A stretch of 64,000 nucleotides of DNA from Eleusine coracana subsp. coracana (Eukaryota > Streptophyta > Magnoliopsida > Poales > Poaceae): positions 2,528,949 through 2,592,948 of the forward strand of contig CM064430.1 in assembly GCA_032690845.1 (NCBI GenBank). The letters are read 5' to 3'. The notes below the pieces were generated by a model, which saw only the letters and a program-made list of their open reading frames with translations, made no database searches and had not been told where the DNA came from. Position numbers and translations under genes: made by a program. Each line of letters opens with the position of its first letter. Position 1 is the first letter of the stretch. This document shows, in pieces, positions 54,114 to 64,000 of this stretch.

Positions 54114-54874
54114 CAAGATTTGAACCTGGACCTCACCTTCACATGTAGAGCCCCTACCACTACACTTTAAATTGATTTGTGACTACACCCCGTGTCTGCT
54201 CATTTTTATATTTTACCTTTTTGCCGTGGGTCTTATATTGGGCACACGACAAACACCATTTTTGCCATGTGCCAAGAAATAAACACTCGGCAAAGACCTA
54301 TTTATAAATTTTTCAATGTGTTTTTTGTCGACTAAATTAATTCAAATAAAAAATTGTTAAACTATAAAGTTGTATAACTTATTATGATCTACAACTTTTG
54401 TTTTGGTTATTTGTTCATTTGACAAAGTGGTAGTAGCATTGTTCTCGAATCTTATATGTCTCATCGAATATTTGATAAACCTATATGAGACTATTAGATT
54501 TTATGAACAATATTTTTGATTAAATTGAGTAATGAACAAATAATCAAATTAAAGTTATAAGTCTTCAAAAATTATACAACTTTGTAGTTTAATTTTTTTA
54601 ATTAGAATTATTTTATAATTTTAAATATAATTTAAATTTATATTTTGCCGTGTGTAAGGGAGAAAAACACATGGCAAAAAGCGTGTTTGCCATGTGTCAA
54701 AAAAACACACGGTAAACACCCATCTTTACCGTGTGTCAGTTTGTTTTTACACACGGCAAAATTTTTACCATATGTTTTAATTTTGCACATGACAAATATC
54801 ATCTTTGTTATATATTCAAAATAAAATACACGACAAAGTTTCATATACATGGCAAAGATTAATTTTCCTTAGTG
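54114..54874 (-). mobile_element. CACTA-element terminal region
   Basis: The minus strand starts CACTAAGGAAAATTAATC at 54874, with TTTGCC(R)TGT motifs throughout, so this is one terminus of a CACTA transposon; ATA follows at 54875-54877. A tRNA-like segment with box B-like GGTTCAAATC (minus, about 54117-54127) lies at its inner edge. The other terminus was not found, so the element is probably truncated. Confidence 0.65.
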
Positions 54875-55012
54875 ATATACATGGAACTGAGAAGTTGGCT
54901 TCTACGGAGATAACAAGCATTGGTACATATGAAAAAAGCTACATAACCATGTTTGCATAGTAATTAAGCTTCATCAATATTTGATCAACCACGCTATGCT
55001 ACCCCTGGCTAG
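54875..55012. other. module 3' flank
   Basis: ACATGGAACTGAGAA, TACATATGAAAAAA, ATAACCATGTTTGC and AAGCTTCATCAATATTTGAT correspond to 52303-52415 and 41030-41130. Confidence 0.5.
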
Positions 55013-55834
55013 CTACGGACTATTAGCAACAAGATAGATAAGCAAACCACATAAGGCCAAAGGTATGGTGATAATCAGACACAAGAAGTAGAACATGCCA
55101 TCTACGCTGACGACCAGAGGGTTGTCTGGTGTCGCCTCCCTCGTATCCAGAATCTTGACGATGACCTCCTTGACAACACCGGGACAGCTTCTCGCGAGAT
55201 TCTCCACGTCATCATCCGTCGCCACGATTTTCCTCGTGTTCTTACGGGACGCCATGAATTCCAGGCACTTCTTCTTGAGCTTCTCGCACTGGTGCTGCTC
55301 CGCCAGTGCTAACATCGGCAACACGTTTCTGAGCCCGACGAGATTGCACAGCACGTTCTCGGTTACTGGCTTGAGATCTTTGAGATCGTACCTGTCTGCT
55401 GCAACGAGCAGGTCCTGGCCTACCACGGCAGCTTCTTCCTCCCGTGCCGGCTTCTTCACCGTCTCCGGCAGCGAGTCGGTGTACACGTAATGAAGAAGAG
55501 CCTCGAACGCGTCCTGATGCATGTCGCTGATGCGGATGTAGCCCGTGGTCTTCTCCTTCATGGCGCCGAAGAAATCGGCCTTGAAGACTTTGGATCGAGC
55601 CGCGAGCACGATCTTGTGCGCGGAGAACACCTTGCCGCGCACCTCGAAATCCACGTCTGTTCCTTCCTTCGTCTCGAGGAGGACGGCGAGGTCGGCGTGC
55701 ATACGAGACAGAGCCGGCGGCGGCGCTGCTGATCGCCGGACGGGTGGCTCCGGCGGTGGCGGCCACACGAACTCGACTGTTGAGTCGCTGCCTGCGGTGG
55801 ATGTCCTGTGGCATTGCGACCGCAGCAGCGACAT
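55013..55834 (-). CDS. BTB-only protein with C-terminal membrane segment (273 aa)
   Basis: Minus-strand single exon from ATG at 55834. The upstream CGATCTGCCATG context is that of the MATH-BTB start codons, but the MATH domain is absent: after about 45 Pro-rich residues the BTB fold begins (LAVLLETKEGTDVDFEVRG, FSAHKIVLAARSKVFKADFFG, LHYVYTDSLPE, LLVAADRYDLKDLK). BACK-like helices follow (CPGVVKEVIVKILDTRE), then DNPLVVSVDG and a hydrophobic segment about 245-270 (MFYFLCLIITIPLALCGLLI). It can plausibly bind CUL3 and dimerise but has no substrate domain of its own; pairing with a MATH-containing partner through BTB dimerisation is possible. The frame is intact, so it has been kept open since MATH was lost. 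Confidence 0.88.
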   Translation of the reverse strand: MSLLRSQCHRTSTAGSDSTVEFVWPPPPEPPVRRSAAPPPALSRMHADLAVLLETKEGTDVDFEVRGKVFSAHKIVLAARSKVFKADFFGAMKEKTTGYIRISDMHQDAFEALLHYVYTDSLPETVKKPAREEEAAVVGQDLLVAADRYDLKDLKPVTENVLCNLVGLRNVLPMLALAEQHQCEKLKKKCLEFMASRKNTRKIVATDDDVENLARSCPGVVKEVIVKILDTREATPDNPLVVSVDGMFYFLCLIITIPLALCGLLIYLVANSP

Positions 55835-56275
55835 GGCAGATCGTCGTTACAAGCGGATGGAGGCCAGGCGTAACTGCTTTCTTTTCTTCGTCGTCTAATA
55901 GCTCTACCTCCTCAACTAGATCTGATTGCTTGACCCTTGCTGCCACGAACAAAGCCAGAAGTTATATTGCGAGAACGATTTTGTTATCGTAAATCTGACG
56001 GCAACACATCTACTTGTAGATAAGATATATTTGTATCGTACTTAAAACTCTAACCGTGTGTGCCGTCAGTTATCGTAAATCTGACGGCAACACATCTACT
56101 TGAGTCGCTGCCTGCGATGGATATCCTGTGGCATTGCGATAGCAGCGGCGACATGTGGCAGATCGCTGAAGAGGATGGAGGCCGGCCGTAATTGGTACGT
56201 AGACCCTTGCTGCCACAAACAAAGCCAGTTATATATATAGCGACATCAGGGCCGATTTGTTATCTTAAACTAGTT
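55787..56275. repeat. duplicated 5' region of the BTB-only gene
   Basis: TTGAGTCGCTGCCTGCGRTGG...TCCTGTGGCATTGCGA...CGACATG(TG)GCAGATCG and ACCCTTGCTGCCAC(G/A)AACAAAGCCAG occur at 55787-55960 and again at 56102-56235. GTTATCGTAAATCTGACGGC is repeated at 55984 and 56070. The second copy includes the start-codon region but no downstream gene. Confidence 0.8.
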
Positions 56276-57320
56276 AAATTCTCCACGATGCTAAGGGTGT
56301 TTAAGAATAATTATTAGATATCAAAATTAAACAACTACCATAGTTGACCTCTTGGAGAAAAGAAATAAACTGGAAGCTAGCTGCTAACTCGAGAATTCAA
56401 CTGATTTTATGATATTCATATAATGGGTTAGCAAGCATAACAGAAAAGTTACGTATATTAATTGCACATGGTAGAGTAAAGAAAACAAACTAACAGCTGT
56501 TATTTGGTGGATCGAATGGGTACAATTTGGTTGTGTTAGTAGTTAGTAAAGTTGTCCAGAATAGTGCTCATTAAGTGTGGTAACTTTTTTATGCAGAGCA
56601 TTTTACCTAGAGAAAAAATATTAAACGAAAAAACCTACCAGAACAAATTTTTTAGGAACAAGGTCAAACAAATCTATGTTAGAGCAACATCAAAGTACTT
56701 ATATTTACATAAAATATTATAACATGTTTCTTTTAAGAAACATAGCAACACTTATGAATATGAGACTGGTCATACATAGGAGTCCAAAAATGTTAGTTAA
56801 CTATTGAATTTGGGATATATTATTGTTGAAATGACATTAAGAATATTTTGTTATTAGTATACAAATTGAGGATGGATATTGGAAAAATAGGGATGGAAAT
56901 TAGTTTAATAAAAGGAAAAATAAAAAACAAACCCAGCCGCATGTCATTGCAAAACAACATCGTACCATGCAGAAACTTACATTGATCATATGCATGATGG
57001 AACGACCAAATCTTATCAGTTAGCAAGAGACAGAAAGAGGAAGTAAAACCAGAACCGATTCCCAGCCCAGAAATACAACTATATAACTATTTTTTTAGAA
57101 ATGTGGATGAACACTGACCTGACTCACATTTGGTGCAGCGCAACACTAGCAACCGCACAAGAGATGAATTATAGAAAGGTCAAGTGCAGTAGAATTTTCC
57201 AAAAGAGAAGTGTGCTCACCTTTGCTTATATACTCAAAACAGCAGATAGATGCACCACTACTTTGATTTGGGGGCAAACCACAGAGCAAATGTTCTGGGT
57301 GGGTGATAAATCAAGCCACT
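56276..57320. other. gene-free AT-rich spacer
   Basis: No coding sequence or repeat recognised. The array similarity ends near 56280. Confidence 0.4.
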
Positions 57321-57617
57321 AATGCAGTAGTGTTGAAATGTGATTGCTCCATGGTCATCGCCAAGGTGGTACAGGAGTGCATTGATAGATTCATGATATC
57401 CCCTATTATGCAAGACTTCAAGAGTTGAATTTCCTGGTGGTGTTTAAGATAGAGAGAAATCAAAATAAGATTGTGCATGTGTTAGCGCAGGAAGCTAAAC
57501 ATTTAGGCCAGAGTCATATTTCTTTTTTAGTTATTCTAGTTTGTATTTAGGACCTGGTTCTACAGAACATGTGTGGATACTTAATCTTGAATAAAGTTCT
57601 ACCTTCCCCCAAAAAAA
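57321..57617 (+). mobile_element. LINE/RNase H tail remnant
   Basis: The plus strand reads KCDCSMVIAKVVQECID in one frame and VFKIERNQNKIVHVLAQEAK in another, the C-terminal part of a non-LTR element RNase H domain (residue allocation, then HVLAQEA with its conserved His). It is frameshifted and followed by a LINE-like 3' UTR ending in CCCCCAAAAAAA at 57606-57617. Confidence 0.5.
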
Positions 57618-59864
57618 TGAAATTGATTAGTCCTTTGTTCTTGATTTGTTGACATGCGGACCACACATTTTAACTTGTAAGTAGTACAAATTTTTTATCC
57701 GAAACAATAATAAAAATCGAACGAAGAGAGTACATATTAGATTTTGTGGACTCATAGATGATGTTAGAAAATAGCCTGCTTATGAATTTTTCTTTTAGAA
57801 ACGACCATGTGTTTGCAATAGAATCAATTCTAATAGAGTTTTTTGCTGCTTTTTGTAAGGTACTTGCTCTGTTTTTTCAATTGTTGTTGTTAGGACAAGA
57901 AATCTAGTTGAAAAGTAAGCTAGAATTGTTATCCTAGCGACAACAATTTCAAAATGGAGGCAGTGATGGATCTAGGATTTTAAATGCGGGGTACAAATTT
58001 AAGCATACTTTGAACCAAAATTCAAATGTGAATCAGAACAAAAAATAGGCTCCATTAATTCCTCTTGTTTTCGCTCTCCTCTCAACATTTAGGACTAAAA
58101 GATATATATTTGATAAATATATAAAACATGCTATATGGAAAATATGTATATAATAGTTTTACAAAAATAAAGTTTGAGGTGGGGTGGGGTGGGGGGGCTA
58201 GGAAAAAATATATGGTACAAGAAAAATATCAGGGTCACCGATAAATATGATATTTCAAAAATATCAATGATTTCGGTGAATAAAATTAAATATTTATAAT
58301 TTTTTTGCATCATCTAAGAAGAAATGGCCTTAAATCTATAAACTATCATAGTTGCATATATAATCAAAGTAATTTTCATTAAATAAACATAGTTACTTAT
58401 AAAATTTCGGTGATAAAAAATATATCGAACCTCACCGATAAATACGATATTTCGGATATATATCTATGAAAGTTTGCCAAAATTTGTTTTCTAGGGTGGG
58501 GTGGGGGGGGGGGCAACTGGACCTAAATTCGTCCCTAAATTGAGGGAGTACTCTTTTGAAACGTGTCACATGAATGATAATTTATTGTTTGATTCTAGAA
58601 AGGTGATATTTTTTCTGAAAAAAAAGATGACTTCTACAAACAGATAAGAGACTTCAGGGCGAGTCGTGACCAACCCAGCTTTGCATATGTATGAACATTT
58701 GTCGAAATACAACTATGGGTTTGTGCTTTCGTGAAAGTTCAACCATCAAGACACATGTTTGGCTCCAATACGATCGATTTCACCAAATTATGTTTTATGC
58801 CAAAGATCCAAAATTGTTTTATTTTCTCTAACTCGAAAAGGAAAAAAATGTATTGAATTTAAAGCAAGAACTTGTTCCTAGGTATATTAATTGCAAATGC
58901 TTCTCTAGAATGGACCATATAAGTTTTTGAGTAGACAAAGTTTAAGCCTATAAGTTCTTGTGCTTGTTTAATTTATTCTCTTTCGTTTCGACTGAATGTA
59001 CCCACATCTCTCTTTCTCTCTCTTTCGTTTGTTTGATTTTGTTGGTGTGGTGCTTCTTTGGTGGGCTTGGCTGATGTTTGTCATGGTGAAGTCGGAGTAC
59101 TTGCGACAACGCCGTTGATGGTTGAGTGTCATGTTTGTCTTTGGTTTTTTTTTCTTGCTTAATAGGTTCTTAGTTTTCGCTTAGTTGATCCCGACGAGTC
59201 GCTGCCTCGTCTATGGTTTTGTAACATAATCTTGAATTGTATGGTTTGAACTTATTTTCTTTAATATGAGGTACCTTTTCTTTATATATACATATCAGAG
59301 CAAATATTATGCTTTTGGATTTTCGAAAAGAAAAAAAAGGCCTGAGGTGCGTGTGCTGCCGATGCCAGGTGAAGCGTAAAAAATTCTCTCTTTTATTTTC
59401 TACCTGTAACTCATACGTGTGATCTTGTGTCTATTATTGTGCTAGCTTTTAAACTACTTGGAATGAAAGTTTCATATTTAGAAAATGAAACTAGCTTAAC
59501 GGACCAGATAAGATGAAGACTGCTAGAACTACAACTATAGAGCTGTGTGGCACAACTTCAACTTTAAAAGTTTCGTGGAGTTTTTTTGGACTTCTCATAC
59601 CCTAGCTCTAAATATATTATGAACTAGGAGTTGTAAATAGATTAAAAGGTCAGTTGTTGAGTTATTTTCTTTTTTATTTTAAATTTAAAATAGAAATATA
59701 AATTATTTTGTTTTATCTTATAAAAATTTTCAGCTACAGTATGAACCTCGGAGCTGTTGAGTAAGGTTTTCTGAGGAAATATTTTCTGCCATGCTAGGGC
59801 AAGTGATTGTTCCAGACGTTGCTAACATAGCTCTCGAGTCTTGACGGGCAAAAACGATTGAAGA
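57618..59864. other. gene-free spacer with G-rich repeats
   Basis: Contains GGGGTGGGGTGGGGGGG near 58180-58197 and GGGGTGGGGGGGGGGGG near 58498-58514, each followed by similar text, and CGATAAATAYGATATTTC at about 58238 and 58436, suggesting related repeats. No gene. A decayed retroposon 3' end is possible near 59200-59280. Confidence 0.4.
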
Positions 59865-59940
59865 ACAAAGTCCATTTTAGCTACTTGTCAAAAAAAGTCC
59901 ATTTTAGCTACTTGTAAAAAAGAAGTCCATTTTAGCTGGT
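59865..59940. repeat. tandem repeats upstream of the mTERF gene
   Basis: AAGTCCATTTTAGCTACTTG occurs at about 59869 and 59895, and AAGTCCATTTTAGCTGG at 59923, with spacing about 26-28 bases; the last runs into GGTGGGCC. Lies within 130 bases of the start codon. Confidence 0.85.
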
Positions 59941-59997
59941 GGGCCGTGGACAAGAATTGAAGCAGAGGATAGAGCTAAACCTCCACCTCCCACTCCA

Positions 59998-62900
59998 ATG
60001 GCCGCCGCTCTCCCGCACTCCCACCTCCACCTCCTCCTCCCGCCGCGCCACACCCCCATCCCCTCCACTCCTCGTCGCCGCGGCCTCCCCGCCCACATCG
60101 CCGTCGCGCGTCTCCAGAACCCCACCACCACGACCCACCCGGCGCCCCCGCCTCCCGCTCCGCCTCCCTCCGCCGCGCTCCTCGCCGCCGAGGGCGCTGC
60201 CCTCGCGCCGCGCCGGGAGTACCGATTCCCGGGCTCCGTCGCATCCCCTCCGAGCCCCGTTATCCCCGCCACCGATGCGGCGGACAACGGCGACGACGCC
60301 GTCCTGCGGCGCGCCCTCGAGGTGCGCCGCTCGGTGGCAAAAGAGGTGCTCGTGGCCACGCTCCGCGGCGGGAAGGTCGGCGGGATGACCTACATCAAGA
60401 ACCTCACGGCGCGGATGGGACGGTTCGTGGACCGCGTCGTCGTCGAGGCCGCGTTGCTGCGGCGGGACCGGCCGGAGCTCGCGCACCAGTCCTTCAACGC
60501 CCGGGCCCGGACCTACATCCAGGAATCAGGCCTTGTCGAGCTAGTCAAGTAAAGATTGTAGCTTTCCTACCCTCCTTTAGTGCTGCGGGTTCATTTCTGT
60601 TCAGTATGCACAAGAACCGCAATAAGCCATTGACACCAGAGGCACAACAAACTAGACAAACGCCAATTTATCATTTAAATTAAGCCACATTCGGTTCAAT
60701 TGATATGTTCACTAGTAGCCGAGCAAATTCCCCTGTAATGTGTTGCACTGCGGCTTTGCAGTTATCCAAATAGCCCTGAAATATTAATTATTACATACTT
60801 CAGGTGGTTCAAGCACAACTCGATGACATATCCCCAAATCGCGAAAGTAGTTTGCGCGTGTTCTGGTGATCTGGAAAAGGTCAGAAGGATGATAAAGTGG
60901 TTGAGGTCAATCTATGTCAAGGGGGAATTTCTGGGACGTGTCCTTGCAAATGGTGACTCGTTCCTGAACCGAAGCTTTGAGGAATTGGAAGAGACTATTA
61001 GCTACCTGGAAAGCTGCGGTGTCAGGAGAGACTGGATTGGTTATGTGGTCAGCAGATGCCCGCAACTACTGAATGTATCCATGGATGAGCTGGAGACGAG
61101 AGTGAAGTTTTATACAGATATGGGAATGAATGAGAAGGATTTTGGCACGATGGTCTATGATTATCCAAGGGTTCTTGGATTTTGGAGCCTGGAAGAGATG
61201 AACAGTAAGGTGTTTGTTTTGCATTTAGTTTAGTTATGTGCAATTTTCTCTGCATAGTGTCAATTCGCGAGATTATTTAGCACCTTTGCTTTCTGCAAAT
61301 AATTTCCTGCCACTTTCAAGCAACTTCAAGGTTAATCTTCAGAACTTTTTAAGATCATTTTCTATCGGTTTACTAAAAAAGGTCGATTGGCCAAAACTGA
61401 TTTCAGTTGTCTTTCCCCTTTTGATGGGTATTAGGTGTAGGTTGTTATGAATCTAACAGATCTGATGCATAATTTATTAGAGTAACTTTTATTCCACTAC
61501 TTAGGTTTCTGATAGAGTTACTTGGTTACTTCTGATATTGTTCAACTCTAGGCTTCAATTTTTCCTGATTAGTAATGAAGTAGCATTCTGTGTCACAGGT
61601 TCAATATCTGAAAGAGTTTGGTTTGAGCAACGAAGAACTGGGAAGATTGCTGGCTTTCAAACCACAACTCATGGCCTGCAGCATCGAAGAAAGGTGGAAG
61701 CCTCTTGTGATATACCTATACCACCTGAATATTTCACGTGAAGGTATGAAACGAATGCTGATGGTCCAACCCACTATCTTCTGTCTTGATTTGGAGACAG
61801 TAATTGCACCAAAGGTAATCTTTTAGTTGCTTTTGCATTACTTGTACATCTCCTTGGGATTTATTGCTGATGTTATGAAATCTTAGTCTGACTCCTCTTA
61901 TCTCTATCGAAATATATATTTCAGGTACAGTTTCTACAAGATATTGGGGTCAGGAGTGATGCAATTGGTGATGTGCTTGTGAAGTTCCCTCCTGTATTAA
62001 CTTATAGCCTATACAAGAAAATACGCCCAGTGGTATGTTCTCATATCTCACTATTATTCTTTCACTTTCCAGTAAATGCTGGTCATTTGGTCCACTTCCA
62101 TTCATTATATCGTTTTTTTAATAAAACCTTCAGTAGGAAATATGTTGCGCACTGTCAGAACTTTTAAACTGGGCTGCTATCACTAGTAGTAGGAACAGTA
62201 TTGGTAACACCACTCTTAGTTGTACATACAGGGAGGATCTTAGAAAACATAATTTCATCCAAAGCACTGATACTGACATAGCTGGACTTTTGTATAACTA
62301 AACTTTTACCTTACAGTGTCTGGTTACTTCAATACTTCCATTCCCAACATTACTTCATCACGGTGAGCAATCAATAAACACATGCAGTCACTTTGAATGT
62401 CCATTGTTCAGTTACATGTAAAAGGTTTGAATGTATTATGTAGTACCTTGCAGCAATGATGCATCTCTTGATATGAGACAACCCCAAGTTACCGTTAGTG
62501 AACTGATAGCAGTTAGTTTGTGAAAAAAAGAAGTTCATTCACTGATGCATAATAATGGACAGAACTCGTCCAAATGGAGTCTCTGTTTCCAGATTTGGTT
62601 CTTTACTTTTCATATTTCTTCTTGTACTCCAGATATCTTACACATGTGCAAATCATAGGTTATATTCCTGTTGACGAAAGCTGGAGTAAAACAGGAAGAC
62701 ATCGGAAAGGTTATTGCTCTTGATCCGCAGCTCTTGGGCTGTAGTATTGCACACAAGCTAGAGGTCAGTGTTAACTACTTCCGGTCACTGGGCATATACC
62801 ACCACATCCTTGGTCAGATGGTTGCGGACTTCCCAACGCTTCTCAGATACAACACGGATATCCTAAGACCAAAATACCAGTACTTGAGGCGTGTTATGGT

Positions 62901-63314
62901 GCGGCCACTTAAAGATCTTATCGAGTTTCCGCGGTGAGTTTGCAGCTAATAGCTTCTTCCAAAATGAAGGTACCCATAGCCCAATTAGCACCTGCCATTC
63001 TTGGAAGTCTCACCCTTGTGACTGGCCTATGTATGGTTCTCAGGTTCTTCAGTTACTCCCTGGAGGACAGAATAGAGCCCCGTCACAGAACTTTGGTGGA
63101 GAACAGGATCAACATGAAGCTGCGCTACATGCTGACTGGATCTGACGAAGACTTTGAACGTAGGGTGCAAGAGGCTGTTGAGAGGAGAGCGAGATTTGAA
63201 GCTGGAAAAGCTGTTGTGGATACATCAGATGCTTGGGACATGTCCAAGGAAGCAGAGGCTACAGAAGCAGTAGTAGCATTTCAAAATAGCAGGGAGGGTA
63301 GATTAGATAGATGA
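59998..63314 (+). CDS. chloroplast-type mTERF protein, six exons (608 aa)
   Basis: Exons 59998-60548, 60804-61209, 61599-61814, 61925-62032, 62659-62933 and 63044-63314; all introns are GT/AG and phases agree, giving 608 codons plus TGA. Residues 1-60 are rich in Ala, Pro, Arg and Thr (start MAAALPHSHLHLLLPP), fitting a plastid transit peptide. From the exon 1/2 border come mTERF motif repeats: KWFKHNSMTYPQIAKVV, CGVRRDWIGYVVSRCPQLL, MGMNEKDFGTMVYDYPRVL, FGLSNEELGRLLAFKPQLM, LNISREGMKRMLMVQPTIF, GVRSDAIGDVLVKFPPVL, GVKQEDIGKVIALDPQLL, each a helix pair with the conserved Pro. The tail is charged. mTERF proteins bind organelle nucleic acids and act in transcription or RNA processing. It looks most like the MTERF2/EMB2219 type; the assignment within the family is tentative. 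Confidence 0.92.
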
Positions 63315-63729
63315 AAGCCTGCTAATGTTGTGTATAGCATGTACAAGAAAAAGGGAAAAAAAGCACAGGATGATTCCTGCCTGTGCGCCATGATGTACAC
63401 ATTTTGATGGAAAAGATATAGTAATGTCACTGAGAATTCAATGATGAGTTGAACATATTTGAGACGCCACAAATACAACTCAGATGAAAACCTGACTTAA
63501 AAAAAGAGAAATGACATAAATAATCTCACCAATCAAAAACATTTGATATATACTTAAATACATACGCAACAATCAAATGGAAGCGGGAAAACTCTTACAC
63601 ACACATGCAAGTGGCAAAAAAAAATCAAATAGAAATAGAAATACAACAATCCACAAAAGAACTCAAAAGTCTGCGCGTAGAATCGACATCACTACACTGA
63701 ACTGAAACGCAGGCATGCCACGGCTCTGC
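63315..63729. other. convergent 3' untranslated regions
   Basis: 3' region between mTERF and the minus-strand gene at the right edge. AT-rich, no gene. Confidence 0.5.
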
Positions 63730-64000
63730 TTAGGCCTTGGGAGGTGGCGCGGCGAAGGGCATGGGCACGCCAGGGATGGCGGGCATCGGTACGTTGGGGA
63801 TCGCTGGCATCGGCAGGTTGGGAATGGACGGCATCGGAGGCAGCGTCACCTTGGGCACGGATGGCACGACCGCCGCCGGCATGGGAGGCAACGAGGCGCC
63901 GGGAACGGTTGGCACCGTGGGCATGGTCACCGCAGGCATCGGTGGCATGGGGACCGCGGGCACGCCGGGAACCGCCGGCACCGTTGGTTGCGGCACGGCC
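63730..64000 (-). CDS. Pro/Val/Met-rich repeat protein, C-terminal part (partial)
   Basis: The minus-strand frame is open from the window edge to a stop at 63730-63732. It consists of short repeats of the kind VPxVPxMPxM and IPNVPMPAIPGVPMPF, ending FAAPPPKA. The composition (Pro, Val, Met, Ala; few charges) is that of plant proline-rich cell-wall or secreted repeat proteins. The N-terminus, including any signal peptide, is beyond the edge, so function is not assignable. Confidence 0.75.
   Translation of the reverse strand, partial: AVPQPTVPAVPGVPAVPMPPMPAVTMPTVPTVPGASLPPMPAAVVPSVPKVTLPPMPSIPNLPMPAIPNVPMPAIPGVPMPFAAPPPKA

Noticed and set aside
52663..54148. Series of 75-115 codon frames with the same peptide
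   Set aside because: The frames repeat because the DNA is tandemly repeated; no conserved protein.
54114..54180. tRNA or tRNA-like gene on the minus strand
   Set aside because: GGTTCAAATC resembles a B box, but no cloverleaf can be drawn and it belongs to a CACTA terminal region.
59904..60486. Minus-strand frames of 151-184 codons
   Set aside because: Antisense shadows of the GC-rich mTERF first exon.

Overview
This is nuclear DNA from a grass (Poaceae), probably a panicoid relative of sorghum, maize or millet. The grounds are intron-containing genes with GT/AG junctions and GC-rich first exons, a nucleus-encoded copy of mitochondrial rpl5 (a transfer known from grasses), grass-type MITEs, Helitrons, CACTA and Copia elements, and a locally expanded MATH-BTB family. 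The species cannot be fixed from sequence alone.

Layout. Conserved genes sit at both edges. Left: the last three exons of an LRR receptor-like kinase gene (to 2499), then a complete two-exon gene for mitochondrial ribosomal protein L5 with an acquired targeting presequence (3005-5179), then a broken duplicate of its 5' half (6114-7230). Right: a six-exon chloroplast-type mTERF gene (59998-63314) convergent with the 3' end of a Pro/Val/Met-rich protein gene running off the edge (63730-64000).

Between them, about 7.1-56.3 kb holds a tandem array of MATH/BTB genes riddled with transposons. On the minus strand are two intact MATH-BTB genes (29920-31359, 38377-39696), one intact BTB-only gene (55013-55834) and three decayed copies (about 8 kb, 14 kb, 35 kb). 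On the plus strand are two intact MATH-only genes (40325-40966, 51426-52052) and one remnant (33.1 kb). Two features recur. Every BTB copy that keeps its 3' end finishes in a hydrophobic segment of about 20-25 residues, so these would be tail-anchored CUL3-type adaptors. And MATH-BTB and MATH-only genes are arranged head to head around a shared promoter whose elements recur in at least four places. I infer a duplicating two-gene module that has repeatedly separated its MATH and BTB halves; this is the most interesting candidate system here.

Mobile DNA: a complete young Copia element (22094-29323, 510-bp LTRs with four differences, ATTAG target duplication) beside a mitochondrial nad9 fragment; a Mutator-like element with FAR1-like sequence nested in an older Copia remnant (10596-12463); at least four Helitron copies, three with empty sites visible in neighbouring paralogues; several Harbinger-like elements with TTA/TAA duplications; a CACTA end with four 329-bp tandem repeats; a tRNA-derived SINE; and LINE/RNase H tails.
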